Assembly: GCF_963678635.1 (NCBI RefSeq)
Contig: NC_087066.1
Location: forward strand, 67,715,477-67,779,476
DNA: 64,000 nucleotides
Direction: 5' to 3'
From: Symsagittifera roscoffensis
Lineage: Eukaryota > Xenacoelomorpha > Acoela > Convolutidae
Each line of letters opens with the position of its first letter. The first letter of the stretch is position 1. This document shows positions 47,867-57,517 of this stretch, piece after piece. Below the pieces are notes generated by a model. The model did not search any database. It worked only from the letters and a program-made list of their open reading frames with translations, and was not told the DNA's origin. The position numbers were made by a program, and so were the translations under genes.

Positions 47867-49070
47867 CATCAATTCATCTCAAGTGAACCTTCAATCCTTG
47901 ATTGATTTCATCAACCGCAACTTCCCATATTTTCTTTTGGACAATGAAATTTGCCAGGGTTCTGGGACTATTTGAAATGCTTTTGAAAATGATGCTCAAG
48001 ACACATTACCCAGTTCAAATTCCAAGAAGAAGACTTTATTACAGTGAGTGAATGTGCTGTTGCAGTTGTTTTTTTTGTACTGGTTCCAAATCTCGCACAT
48101 GAGTCTGTATAGCACCACATGAATTTTTCACCAGTATTTTTTTTGGCGCAGATTAATTTATTAGCAAACTTGATTTTTGTCTTTGAGCATTGATGAATAT
48201 ATGAAGCCCCTGCCATTTCGAAATGGAAACCTGAAGATTATTTTTTCTCAGTTGTTTTTTAAACTTTTCCCATTAGAGGCTTCACGGCAAAATCCTAATT
48301 TGCATCTTTTAAGATATAGCTGTGTTTTCCTAGAATGCGCAAAACATTTAGATTTCACAAAAATACTAGGGTAACATACATCTCTATTTAACTACGAATC
48401 ACATCTCTTACTGTCAAATTGTTGATTTTTTCAGTTTCAAAGTGTTTTCTATTCAATCTAATCTGATCCATGATTAATTTACCTTACTGCAATCCCTTGC
48501 ATTTCCAATTGTTCTCCGAAAACTTCTACTGAAAATGATTGCAGTTTGACGCTTAGTCCTACTTGTGCTGTTATTTCATCGCAGTTCGAGGTTTTAGTTA
48601 GCAACGCTTCCTTTTTGTCTGAAATTTTGTTATTCAAATTTTGGGTTTCAGTCAAAAGTAGGCAATTCTAATTCAAAATTTCCCCAACCCACATTTGCGC
48701 TAGTAGTATTGTATCGTGTCCCGGATCCTAAGGGGGGGGGGTCCTTCCTAAGGGGGGGGGGGGGGTCCTCACGTAAGGCAAAATCCTAGGAAAGGGGTCC
48801 TTAATATTTTGGAGGACCCCTATCCTAGGATTTTGTAAACGAAAGAAATTTTCCACCCAAAAAGCAGAAGACCCCCTACTTAGGATCTTGCTAAGTTTAG
48901 CTTAACAACAAGGGACACGATACAAAATTCTTTCTAATTCCAATTTTTGGGGTCCTAATTATTGGTCCTGGTTAATTATATGAATCATATTAATTATTAT
49001 ATTTGTTTCGGGCAAATGAACTTTCGACCTAGTTGAAATTTGTCAGTGAACGGGGAATTGACTTTTATGG
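47867..49070. other. interval between the repeats and the Polinton genes
   Basis: Holds a foldback element (48709-48925) and otherwise nothing I recognise. The Polinton's left terminal repeat must lie at or near here, but with the right end outside the window it cannot be delimited. Confidence 0.5.
48709..48925. mobile_element. small foldback element with 14-bp perfect terminal inverted repeats
   Basis: TTGTATCGTGTCCC at 48709-48722 and its exact complement at 48912-48925. Inside, AAAATCCTAGGAAAGGGGTCCT pairs with AGGACCCCTATCCTAGGATTTT, and GGATCCTAAGGGGG pairs with CCCCCTACTTAGGATC, so almost the whole 217 bp can fold back. Two G-runs of 10 and about 14. Non-coding. Confidence 0.7.
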
Positions 49071-49078
49071 TATATAAT
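49071..49078 (+). promoter_or_regulatory. TATA box of the leftmost Polinton ORF
   Basis: TATATAATAA followed by a GC-richer stretch, about 150 bp before the ATG at 49227. Confidence 0.4.
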
Positions 49079-49226
49079 AAAAATGCGCCGGCCAATTTGG
49101 CAGCGTAGCTTAGCTGTTGGCAGCAGTAAACAAATTCCTTAATTTGACCTAAATTTTATGGTGAAAAGGCAGTAAATTGAAATTACTCTCAAAAGGCGGC
49201 GGCCGTTTCTGGGCAAAATATACCAA

Positions 49227-50195
49227 ATGATAAATTTGTCAAATTTTGAAATAAGAAAAATGAAATTAGAGGGAACTTGGTGTACTGAAGATATTGATAA
49301 TGAACAGTTACAATTAAGAGTGTTTTCAACCGCAGAAAAAAACTCAATTTTCAAATTTAGTAATGAACGCTACGTCGTCTTCCTCGAAAGGGCAAAGGAA
49401 ATTTCAAAGAAAGAATACGAGTTAATTTTTAAAGAACAATTTTATTTGAGTGAGCTTCAACAAATCTCTTGGTGCATTTCTACAAAACAACAGTATGGTA
49501 CTTTGAGCGATTTGAATTTTGCTGATTATGAAAACGTATTCGACTATTCGTTTGATTTTACCTCAAAAAGGGTTGATAAAGACTTGGAGAGAAAAATCCG
49601 TCTATGTTTCAACAAGCTATCAAAATACAAAAAACTTCCGGTGGTTTAATTAATTATTTACCACCGTTATCTTAATGAGACTAAATGGTATTTGCAAGGT
49701 CACTTTTATTTCCACTGGCTTGAAATTCAGCAGGTTGGAGAGGTGTTGGAAAAAATAAACAATGAAATTGCAAAAAAGCAGAGTAACTCCTATTGATTTG
49801 AAAATAATTCACGAAATTTATACGTCTTTGAACAAACTTATCCTGATAATTCTAACCGACGCAACTATTTTCTAGCTGCATGTTCTCTGTTTTTTGTTAG
49901 TTCTGATAACCTTAACTACGACATTTTAATTAAGTTGAGACCTTATGGTGGCTTGATTGGTATTGATAACTCTTCCTTGGACAAATACTTGAAAAATTCC
50001 AAAATTTTACGATTGCACGCTATTTTGCACGATGCGGCCGGATTTATACACGAATTTTATTAACAGGTCCCCACGTACTATTACATGTTGCCCTGGAACT
50101 GTAACAACAGCTTATTGGGACATTTGAGTGGAATAGCGTTCTGCCTTTTCATTAAGTTGAAAAAACCAGAAGTTTATCATTTACTAGAATGCTAG
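49227..50195 (+). pseudogene. conserved Polinton ORF of unknown function, three in-frame stops
   Basis: One reading frame runs for 323 codons from ATG 49227 to TAG 50193-50195, interrupted in frame by TAA 49647-49649, TGA 49794-49796 and TAA 50061-50063, with no frameshift. The C-terminal part has a GFIHEFY / TYYYMLPW / LLGHLSGIA pattern that I recognise as recurring in Polinton-encoded proteins without a known function. Its last codons overlap the ATG of the next gene at 50189. Confidence 0.6.
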
Positions 50196-50759
50196 GCGAG
50201 AGATCAGTTGTGCTTGACGTGGAAGGCTTTCGTTACAAGAAAAAACGCCTTTGAGGTTAAAGAATTAGCAATAACAACTTCAGACTACAGCGATCGACTC
50301 ATTTTCCTACCTCCAGTGAATTTTAATATACTACCAAAGCTTGAACAAAAAGCTTACAACTGGTTAACAAATTATTTACACGGTCTCCATTGGGAAAACG
50401 GTGATTACCTTTACATAAACTTGAATCAAATACTTCAGAGTTTCGTGTTGAGAAATCCCGGTGCCGTTTTTTACGCTAAAGGAAAAGAAAAGACAGAATT
50501 TTTGACCAAGTACTTGGACCGAAAGATTGAAAACCTAGATGATTTGGGCTGTCCTCGGGTTGAAAACTTATTTTTTAAACATTATCCAAGTTGCAATGAA
50601 CATATTCCATACTACAACTCCAGGAATCATTGTGCCCTGAAGAAAACCAAGGTTTTTTATGATTGGTTGAAAAATGAACAACAGCGAGAGATCAGCGAAA
50701 GTGGAGACATACCTATCACTAAATTCAATGCTTTGTGCGTGGATGACTCCAGAGGGTGA
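50189..50759 (+). pseudogene. exonuclease-like (DEDD fold?) Polinton protein, one frameshift
   Basis: ATG 50189 opens a frame with VVLDVEGFRY. The frame shifts at the A6 run 50240-50245 and continues to TGA 50757-50759. Landmarks: D-V-E-G-F (a DxE pair as in DEDD exonucleases), VKELAI, NWLTNYLHGLHW, YAKGKEKTEFL, LDDLGCP, and a terminal H-C-A-L block. The same series occurs in proteins of other metazoan elements. Nuclease function is inferred from the DxE motif only. Confidence 0.5.
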
Positions 50760-51015
50760 TATTAAAATTTCATTAACGAGAATAGAGCGTATTGATTGCA
50801 GTGGCCAAATTGTTCAGAGGAAGGAGCAAATAATAATATCTGAAGAAGAGTTGTCTACGTTGAAGAAATTTTTTCCAGTTATTGATAAATTTGTATACTT
50901 CCAGAGATTCAAGTTTATCAGAAATGTTAGCCAGCAAGCGAGGAGTATATCTTCCCGAACTAGTCTTAGAACCCAAACGTCAGCCAGGAGTTCAGATGGA
51001 TTTAAACATCAGTGA
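50674..51015 (+). CDS. small Polinton ORF, weakly PC4/p15-like
   Basis: 113 codons from ATG 50674, overlapping the previous gene by 86 bases. Residues about 28-75 (GDIKISLTRIE ... ISEEELSTLKKF) have the strand pattern and the 'E-E-L-x-x-L-K' end of the PC4 single-stranded DNA-binding domain. Similarity is weak. C-terminal Ser/Arg-rich. Confidence 0.35.
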   Translation: MNNSERSAKVETYLSLNSMLCAWMTPEGDIKISLTRIERIDCSGQIVQRKEQIIISEEELSTLKKFFPVIDKFVYFQRFKFIRNVSQQARSISSRTSLRTQTSARSSDGFKHQ

Positions 51016-51220
51016 ATTGCCAGATGAGATTAAGACGATTGTGAAAGAGGATACTGTAAAGAAAATAATGTACTACGAAAAAACTGCAAATATCCCAGCA
51101 AATTTTGTTCTAGAAATGCATGACATAAATGATAGAGATTTCACACGTTATGAAGTTTTTACTGTTCTCGAAACTAATTCAGTTTTTTACAAGCTTCATT
51201 CAAAGAGAGAAAAAGTCTAA
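50924..51220 (+). CDS. small ORF, function unknown
   Basis: 98 codons from ATG 50924, overlapping the previous ORF in another frame. Charged, soluble, no motif recognised. Its place just before the two-TM protein and ATPase suggests a structural or packaging role at most by context. Confidence 0.45.
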   Translation: MLASKRGVYLPELVLEPKRQPGVQMDLNISELPDEIKTIVKEDTVKKIMYYEKTANIPANFVLEMHDINDRDFTRYEVFTVLETNSVFYKLHSKREKV

Positions 51221-51249
51221 CACAGTCTGTAGAATAAATAGTTTCTCAA

Positions 51250-51534
51250 ATGTCAGAAGCAACAACAGCAGTAGATGAACCTGAAGCAACAATAGTAACA
51301 GAGTTTGTTTATAACAAGAAAAACAGTGAAAAAAAATCATGGAAGTTTTGCAACAATGTAACTTTGCCAAGGTCTGAAGTAGTTTTTGTTGCGCAAAAGG
51401 TAGTAATTCTAATTTTACTAACTTTCTGCATTCTCAAACTTTCTTTCACTAAATTAAGTTGCGAAGAAACGTCAGTTTGGTTCTCGATTTTATTAGGCTT
51501 GGTTGGTTACATACTACCAAACCCAAGAATATGA
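51250..51534 (+). CDS. two-TM Polinton protein ending LPNP
   Basis: 94 codons. Polar N-tail, then LPRSEVVFVAQK, helix VVILILLTFCIL, loop, second helix SILLGLVGYI and LPNPRI. This layout recurs in Polintons directly before the ATPase. The TGA stop overlaps the ATPase ATG (ATGA at 51531-51534). Probably a minor virion membrane or assembly protein; function not established. Confidence 0.6.
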   Translation: MSEATTAVDEPEATIVTEFVYNKKNSEKKSWKFCNNVTLPRSEVVFVAQKVVILILLTFCILKLSFTKLSCEETSVWFSILLGLVGYILPNPRI

Positions 51535-52214
51535 ATAAAGTGATTGATACTTCGACAAGAATTTTTATGGCGATAGTGGGACCTTCAGGATCCGGCAAAA
51601 CTGAGTTAATTTTGAAACTTTTGATGGGAAATACTTTTTACCCTAAATTTGGAACCGTTCTATATCTTTACAAAGAGATGCAACCTGCATTCTCAGAAAA
51701 AGTGTCTTCTCGCGAAGTGAATGTGAAGTTCATGAAATTCGACGGATTCGAATCTGTGAGAAAATTAGAAAATGTTCTTCTAGTTTCCGATGATTCATGT
51801 GAAGACATCTATAATGACAAGGAATTTGTTAGGTTAGCGACAGCGGGTAGACATAGAGGGATAGATGTAATATATGTTAAGCATAACTTGTTTCAACAAA
51901 GTCGATAGTCGCGTACGATTGATTTGAACACTTCACACATCATTCTGTTCAAATCGCCTCGCGACGTTCAGCAACTAGATCTTTTAGGAAGACAATTGAA
52001 TGTATCAAAATTTTTGAGAAACTGTTACGAATTAGCTACCAGAGACTCTTTTGGACATCTTCTAATCGACTTGGACCCCCGTACATCAGATTGTTTGAGA
52101 TATTGTTCAAATATCACACCATCTGGGCCAACAGTTTTTTATTTACCCTTATCTGAAGCAGAAACTACTCCAATCACAAATGAAAAAGAAAAACTTATCT
52201 ATTTTGCGGCATAA
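51531..52214 (+). pseudogene. FtsK/A32-like genome-packaging ATPase, in-frame TAG
   Basis: Walker A GPSGSGKT at residues 17-24, Walker B LLVSDD ending at D87-D88, then AGRHRGIDVIYVKHNLF (sensor-like region). A TAG at 51906-51908 (codon 126) stops the frame, which otherwise continues unshifted (SHIILFKSPRDVQQLDLLGRQL) to TAA 52212-52214; full length about 227 codons, normal for Polintons. Role in the family: pumping DNA into the capsid. As read here the product would lose its C-terminal half. Confidence 0.82.
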
Positions 52215-52472
52215 GGTACAACTGAAACCTGACCAGCTAAGAAGATTAATTAGAAAAACTTCAAATCGTGAGATCATAACACTTATTTGTGAATGTTTGC
52301 TCAATGTAGTCAATGGAAACCTACCCGTTAAATCGCAAACATCGAACGATTCGAGACAGCATACAAATACTTAATAACTCCAAAAACCAGTGTTGTCAAA
52401 AAACGTGCGATTATTTTGAGTAAAGAAGGCTTCCATTTAGTTCGACAAATACTTTGTTTTTGTTACAAGTAA
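52180..52472 (+). pseudogene. small basic Polinton ORF, frameshifted
   Basis: ATG 52180 overlaps the ATPase end. Basic N-part (LRHKVQLKPDQLRRLIRK) open to 52374; a related-looking basic stretch (LITPKTSVVKKRAIIL) continues in another frame to about 52472. Not recognised beyond being a position-conserved small basic protein. Confidence 0.4.
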
Positions 52473-52483
52473 CTCACAACTTA

Positions 52484-53190
52484 ATGATGACTGCTGAAGA
52501 ATTCATTCTAATTCCGAAACACTTATATGTTAAAGAGCAGCCACATGCTGCACGTGTTCTTCATGATAATAATATTAAACATAAAAATACTCAACTGTCC
52601 TATCTTAACCGGCTTAGACCCCAATTACCTCCACAAACTAGTAAGACTACTGCAACGAAGGAAACATTTACGGATAATGTTGAGCCCCAACAAGAACAGC
52701 TTAAACCGTTAACGGACAATGGAGAAGTACCGGTCGAACGTGTTAAAGACGAAATACTAGAAGAGAAACACAATAGACAGACCGAAAGCATTTTAGGACA
52801 GTTACAAGTTTTAGAAGACAAAAAATTTGTTAGAGCAAACCGTACTTGAAATCATAGAAAATTCAGAAAGAGTAACCATAAACCATGACAATGAGGTGAT
52901 ATATGTAGATAAAGTACCAACAGGACTTAAAGCTGCAGTTTTTTTTATACGACATACAACAACCAACGAAAAAATTACACAATCCGGCGTCCATTAACAT
53001 TTTAACTGCTCTCAACTTGAATGAAAACCTGGTAATAAATCGAAATGCCAAACACGCGGAAATGCCAAACACAGCTCTTTTAACGCTCAAGAGAAACGAA
53101 AACCCGGACCCTCAAGAACCCGCTCAACATCGCCCACTTGGCAGGAAAAAAGTAGTGCAAACCTTAAGAGAAGTAAAAAACACAAAGCGG
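52484..53190 (+). pseudogene. Polinton ORF preceding the integrase, several frameshifts
   Basis: ATG 52484 starts MMTAEEFILIPKHLYV, a start typical of the ORF before the integrase in Polintons, with a polar Gln/Glu/Lys-rich middle. The frame shifts near 52845 (into a frame containing VPTGLKAAVFF) and again near 52945 (frame with KLHNPASINIL) before ending near 53190. Function unknown. Confidence 0.5.
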
Positions 53191-53216
53191 TAATAGAAAA
53201 ACCCGAAACCAAAAAC

Positions 53217-54257
53217 GTGAAAAAGAGTCAGAAGAAGGCTTTGACTCATACGGAACGCCCCATAACGATTCAGATTCTCCAACGTCAGAAAAGACGAAGG
53301 CGCAAACAAAACAATGGGAAAATTACCAAGATTGAAGAAAAATTGTTGAAAACTAAATACAGTGACAAAGGTCCCGCGTTATTTGGTAGTGTGAACAACT
53401 TGATAAAAGCAAGCAATTTGTCGCGAAAAAAAGTTATACATTTCCTTCATACTGAACCTTCTTACACAAAATATCGAACTGTGATCCGAAAAACGCCGCG
53501 ACTCAAGATCATAGTTTACGATATTGACGAAATCTGGTCATTAGATCTGGCGTTTGTTGATAAACTTGCCCAGTACAACCATGATGTTAAGTATCTGCTT
53601 GTTGCAGTTGACTGCATGTCCCGCTATCTCAGAGTGCAACCCTTGAAATCAAAGTATGCTACTACAACAGCTGAAGCGTTCAAACTAATAATAACGACAA
53701 AACAACCGGAAAAAGTATGGGTGGACAAGGGCACAGAGTTTAAAGGGTCCTTCGAAGCATTATGTAAAATGAAAGGCATAAACACATATAGCACAGAGAG
53801 CCAGAAAAAGTCCGCATTCGCTGAGAGAAATATCCGTTCCTTGAAAAATCTTATTTATAAGTACTTGGAGGATAAATGGACTTACTCATACATTGACAAA
53901 TTGCAAGATTTTGTCAATGCAATTAATTCGAGAACAAATCGTGTCACAAATCTTGCACCAAATAAAGTAACTAAAAAAGATGTTCCTCGCCTGATTTCAT
54001 TAAGAGCAGAACAGTCTTTGAAACTAGTTCGACGTCCAAAGCTTTATGTTGGTGATTATGTTAGACTTGCCAAAGTAGACATACGTTTTCGCAAGGGTTA
54101 CAAACAATCGTTCACCGATGAAGTGTTTGAAGTTTTTGACATACCAACACGAAATCCCCCAACATACCATTTGGTTGATTCTAACAGAGAACCGATTGAG
54201 GGAAAATTTTATGAGTCTGAACTAATTCGCGTTCTGGAGAAAGACAATCATGACTGA
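53217..54257 (+). CDS. Polinton integrase (retroviral type, DDE), intact
   Basis: 346 codons. The ORF begins at a non-ATG codon, so the true start is uncertain (the N-terminal 45 residues are basic linker). N-terminal helical part, then rve core with IWSLDLAF (D110), VWVDKGTEF (D170) and SAFAERNIRSLK (E203): the full catalytic triad. C-terminal SH3/chromo-like module (YVGDYVRLAK ... YESELIRV, about 275-340). In the family it inserts the element with 6-bp target duplications. Overlaps the penton ATG at 54250 by 8 bases. No lesions seen. Confidence 0.9.
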   Translation: MKKSQKKALTHTERPITIQILQRQKRRRRKQNNGKITKIEEKLLKTKYSDKGPALFGSVNNLIKASNLSRKKVIHFLHTEPSYTKYRTVIRKTPRLKIIVYDIDEIWSLDLAFVDKLAQYNHDVKYLLVAVDCMSRYLRVQPLKSKYATTTAEAFKLIITTKQPEKVWVDKGTEFKGSFEALCKMKGINTYSTESQKKSAFAERNIRSLKNLIYKYLEDKWTYSYIDKLQDFVNAINSRTNRVTNLAPNKVTKKDVPRLISLRAEQSLKLVRRPKLYVGDYVRLAKVDIRFRKGYKQSFTDEVFEVFDIPTRNPPTYHLVDSNREPIEGKFYESELIRVLEKDNHD

Positions 54258-55099
54258 GGGCACTTCCAACAGCCTTTTCACCCATAATGTTCCCCCTTCC
54301 TTCACAATTACCCTAGTTTCATCTGCATCAATGAACGTTTTTCAAGATAACACTCTGGCCAACTTCAAAAATCTCCTGAGTGAAGAAATAAATTTGCAAG
54401 GTGAATGGAGAGTAGCAGTTACAGAAATTACCTTCCCTACTCTCAGATAAACAACGTAACTGACAACAACATTGTGTACTACAAAAAAGACCTTACCTTG
54501 GAGAAACAGCAAAAATAACAAAAGGAGAATATACGAGCATTGATCAAATACTGGACGAGATTCGTCGAAAGACAGAATTAGAGAAATTGGATTACGTAAT
54601 AGATCCAATAACCAAACATCTTTCCTTATGGCTGCATTATTGGGAAGGTATAACTTTTTCAAGCCCGCAAATTCCTAGTCTGCTTGGATTCAAAGGCGTC
54701 AGAGATGGAACTGGTTATCATATATGTTACAAACAAGGAAGCACGAAACATAGCACATTCTCTATCCAAGATCTTATTGCTGACTATCCCGTTGATGTAT
54801 GCGCTGGTACTCAGCTTATGTTTATTTATCTGGACATAAATCATTATCAAATAGTCGGAGACACAAAAGCACCCCTTTTACGAGTCATTGATACAAATCG
54901 TCGAGTGAAAAACGGTTACGCATGTACAATGGAACCGAATCATCGTAAAGTGTTTAGTAATTTGGATTTTAAAAAACTTTTGGTCAATAATATTTCCAAT
55001 ATTTCTGTGAACTTGCGCACAGAAACTGGAAGACTTGTTCCTTTCGCTGGAGGGGTAAAAGTTGTTCTGACTTTGAAATTTCAAAAGTTTAGCAATTGA
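54250..55099 (+). pseudogene. penton (minor capsid) protein, two frameshifts
   Basis: Frame 1 (54250-54450) has TITLVSSASMNVF and LQGEWRVAVTEI; frame 2 (about 54430-54528) carries VTDNNIVYYKK; frame 3 (about 54510-55099) has YTSIDQILDEI, LLGFKGV, LMFIYLDI and a jelly-roll-like end RLVPFAGGVKVVLTLKF. The order and length (about 280 residues) fit the Polinton penton, a single jelly-roll protein at capsid vertices. Two single-base shifts would prevent synthesis. Confidence 0.7.
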
Positions 55100-55104
55100 T
55101 CAAA

Positions 55105-55457
55105 ATGGATTCATATTACCACAACCAAGCAAACCTACCACATTTCTCGGGCATTATAGACAACGAGGCAGTGGCTTTGGTGCATTAGCCTTGGGAATAG
55201 GAAGAGTCGCACTTCCACTGGCTCGAAAATTTGTGATACCCGCGGCTAAAAAAATCGGAAAAGAACTACTTCTTCAGGCAGCTCCAGAACTGATAGAAGT
55301 TGCAACAAAAAGAAAAAGTCCTAAGCAGGCACTCAAAAGCACCGTTAGAAAAACAATCAAAAAGCAAGTAGAAGGAGGAAGTAGATCTCGGAAAAGTCAT
55401 CCGAAAAGAACGACGGCGTTTAAACGAAAAACGAGACGCGTCATTCCCAGAAAATGA
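55105..55457 (+). pseudogene. basic core/pX-like Polinton protein, one frameshift
   Basis: ATG 55105 begins a short frame ending at about 55187. The sequence downstream in another frame (RGSGFGALALGIG, then an amphipathic stretch and a very basic end rich in Arg/Lys) is open to TGA 55455-55457. The Gly-rich 'GSGFG' then basic layout is that of the small Polinton protein next to the major capsid gene, likened to adenovirus core protein. Confidence 0.55.
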
Positions 55458-55500
55458 ACTGCACAGAGAAGTCGCTCCGATTTCTTTCCAAGGGTTAAAA

Positions 55501-56808
55501 ATGATTTCTAATTTAATCCCGAGTGAAGCAACTCACAGCTCCTTGGACTTATTTGAGAAACCGCCTTTACTTGTCACTTTTGAAAATGCATTCACCCAAA
55601 AAATTGGACCTTCCTACTCTCCTGATGGTCCTATGCTCGAGTTTGAAGTACTCGGCGACAGAAATAATTTCATCGATCTTCAACGTACTCGTTTGGAAAT
55701 AGTTGAACGAATTGTTCGAAGTAATGGAAACGTGCTTCGAACGCATGCTACAGAGGCGGCAAACAGAGATACGCCGTATTTTCTTAGTAATCCTTTATCT
55801 TCTTTATTTTCTGAGTGTACACTGTCTCTGAATGTTGAAAAAATATCAACTACCAATGCTAATTTTGCCCATAAAAGCTTTATGGAGACCGAGTTTTCAT
55901 ACGGTAATGATGCCAAGAAAACATGGTTGGCTTGTCAAGGTTATTATTATGAAGAAAATTCATCAGCCATTGACGGTGCTGGAAGGAGAGCTGATGAGCG
56001 TAAAGGTCTCGTTGCGGCCTCGAGCGAGCTGAAGCTATTTGGTAAAATTGCTTGCAACTTTTTGTCGTGTGACAAGCATCTACTTAGCGGTGTGACAATA
56101 AGATTGTCTCTTAGACGTTCTCCTAATGATTTTGTTGTCATATCTGAAGATGCAGCTAAACACTACAAGGTCCAAATAATCGAAGCTAACCTCTATGTCA
56201 GAAAGATGATTGTGACTGACTATGTTCTCTCATCAATAAAAAAAACTTTGTTGAAGAACCCGGCAATTTACAATTACATCGAAGTAGTACCAAAAACGTT
56301 TCTCGCAACTGCAGGAGTACAAAGCTGGCGACAAGAGGATGTTTTTGCAAAAGAACCTGTTCGAAGAATGATAGTAGCAATGAGCATAAACGAAGCATAT
56401 TTGGGTACTAATAGAACAAACCCTTTTCATTACCAGAAATTTGGGTTGAATGAGATGATTGTGTACAGAAACGGTCTACCCATTGTCGGAACTCCCATCT
56501 CAACATCAGACAATAAAAGAATTTATTACAATACGCTTGAGGCTCTTGATTTTCTTTTAAACACTAGTCATGGAATCAGTCTCGCTAATTATGATAATCA
56601 TTATATTATGGCTTTTGATCTCACGTCTACTCAGGAGGCTTCACACGATTTTATTCATCCTGAATTGACCAATTGCACTATTTCGCTCGAACTCAAGTTT
56701 GACGCAGGTCTCGGTAATAACGTCGAGTTATTGTTTATGGGAGAGCGTGCATCAACAGTTTATGTGCGTTCAGATAGAAAAATTACCAAAAACACTCTTA
56801 TGACCTAA
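55501..56808 (+). CDS. Polinton major capsid protein (double jelly roll), intact
   Basis: 435 codons, ATG 55501 to TAA. Belongs to the F54H12.2-like proteins shown by others to be the Polinton hexon-type capsid protein. Visible landmarks: an N-terminal strand block with GPMLEFEVLGDRNNFIDL, NPLSSLFSECTLSLN (end of first jelly roll), the middle MIVTDYVLSSIKK linker and NELYLFG-type end replaced by ELLFMGER. Trimers build the capsid shell. No stop or frameshift over 1.3 kb. Eight bases separate it from the protease gene. Confidence 0.88.
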   Translation: MISNLIPSEATHSSLDLFEKPPLLVTFENAFTQKIGPSYSPDGPMLEFEVLGDRNNFIDLQRTRLEIVERIVRSNGNVLRTHATEAANRDTPYFLSNPLSSLFSECTLSLNVEKISTTNANFAHKSFMETEFSYGNDAKKTWLACQGYYYEENSSAIDGAGRRADERKGLVAASSELKLFGKIACNFLSCDKHLLSGVTIRLSLRRSPNDFVVISEDAAKHYKVQIIEANLYVRKMIVTDYVLSSIKKTLLKNPAIYNYIEVVPKTFLATAGVQSWRQEDVFAKEPVRRMIVAMSINEAYLGTNRTNPFHYQKFGLNEMIVYRNGLPIVGTPISTSDNKRIYYNTLEALDFLLNTSHGISLANYDNHYIMAFDLTSTQEASHDFIHPELTNCTISLELKFDAGLGNNVELLFMGERASTVYVRSDRKITKNTLMT

Positions 56809-56815
56809 GATAGAC

Positions 56816-57253
56816 ATGGATAATCTTCAACTAGTAGAAATTATTAACCGTTGTAAACAATTGAAAAATCGCTCTAGAGGTGTTTTTCCGGCAGATTTGC
56901 CATGCTCTTCAGTACTGAAAAACGATAATACGTTCATGATTATGAATGCCTCACCATCGGATCAACCTGGAACCCACTGGTTGCTTTTTGCTCAAGCTGG
57001 AGGACAGATATTCTTCGCAGATCCTCTAGGTAAACGATTATGTGATTATCCCCTCGTGTACAAGAATATGCGACGTACAATTCACGAGGGAAATCAACTA
57101 CTGTTGAAAAAACCAATACAATCAGCTGATTCAGTGTTATGCGGACTTTATTGTATTTATGTTTCTCATGTTATAATTACAAACAAATTTCCAATAGGTT
57201 TCAAACTTAAAGATCATGATTTGATAAGATTTGCCATACATATGATATTTTAA
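56816..57253 (+). CDS. adenain-like cysteine protease, intact
   Basis: 145 codons. Catalytic layout is complete: H54 in GTHWLLF, D69 in FFADPLG, Q102 and C109 (VLCGLYC), with the Gln-Cys spacing of seven found in adenovirus protease. In Polintons it matures capsid proteins. Ends TAA before a poly-T-rich interval. Confidence 0.88.
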   Translation: MDNLQLVEIINRCKQLKNRSRGVFPADLPCSSVLKNDNTFMIMNASPSDQPGTHWLLFAQAGGQIFFADPLGKRLCDYPLVYKNMRRTIHEGNQLLLKKPIQSADSVLCGLYCIYVSHVIITNKFPIGFKLKDHDLIRFAIHMIF

Positions 57254-57517
57254 ATTAATTTATTGATGTTTTTTGTAAAATTGATAAATTCGTTTTTTTT
57301 TCAATTCATTCTTATTAACAACAAAGTTTTTTTTTTCTGCAAGTTTATGTGAACCGCGAAAAGTTTCATATCAAGTCCTTCGAAATATTAAGGCATGGCC
57401 GTTTGGTTTAAGGGGCAATAGCTAACCCGGCGTTGCTCGTCGCTACGCTCCTCGGGAACGCCTCCCGTTTGTGTAGTAACATTTTTTTGATATACAAGAG
57501 CGAAAGAAAACCAATAT
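57254..57517. other. short spacer with the left arm of the inverted repeat
   Basis: T-rich sequence after the protease. Minus-strand AATAAA at 57257-57262 could end the minus-strand transcripts of the cassette. Confidence 0.4.
57381..57469 (+). repeat. left arm of an 89-bp perfect inverted repeat
   Basis: Identical, base for base, to the reverse complement of 60895-60983. Contains GGCGTT...AACGCC, a possible small hairpin. Weaker similarity continues about 25 bases outward in both arms (TTGATATGAAAC / ATGATATGAAAT). Confidence 0.92.

Noticed and set aside
47968-48216. 82-codon minus-strand frame with several cysteines as a host exon
   Set aside because: No usable splice pattern or family similarity found.
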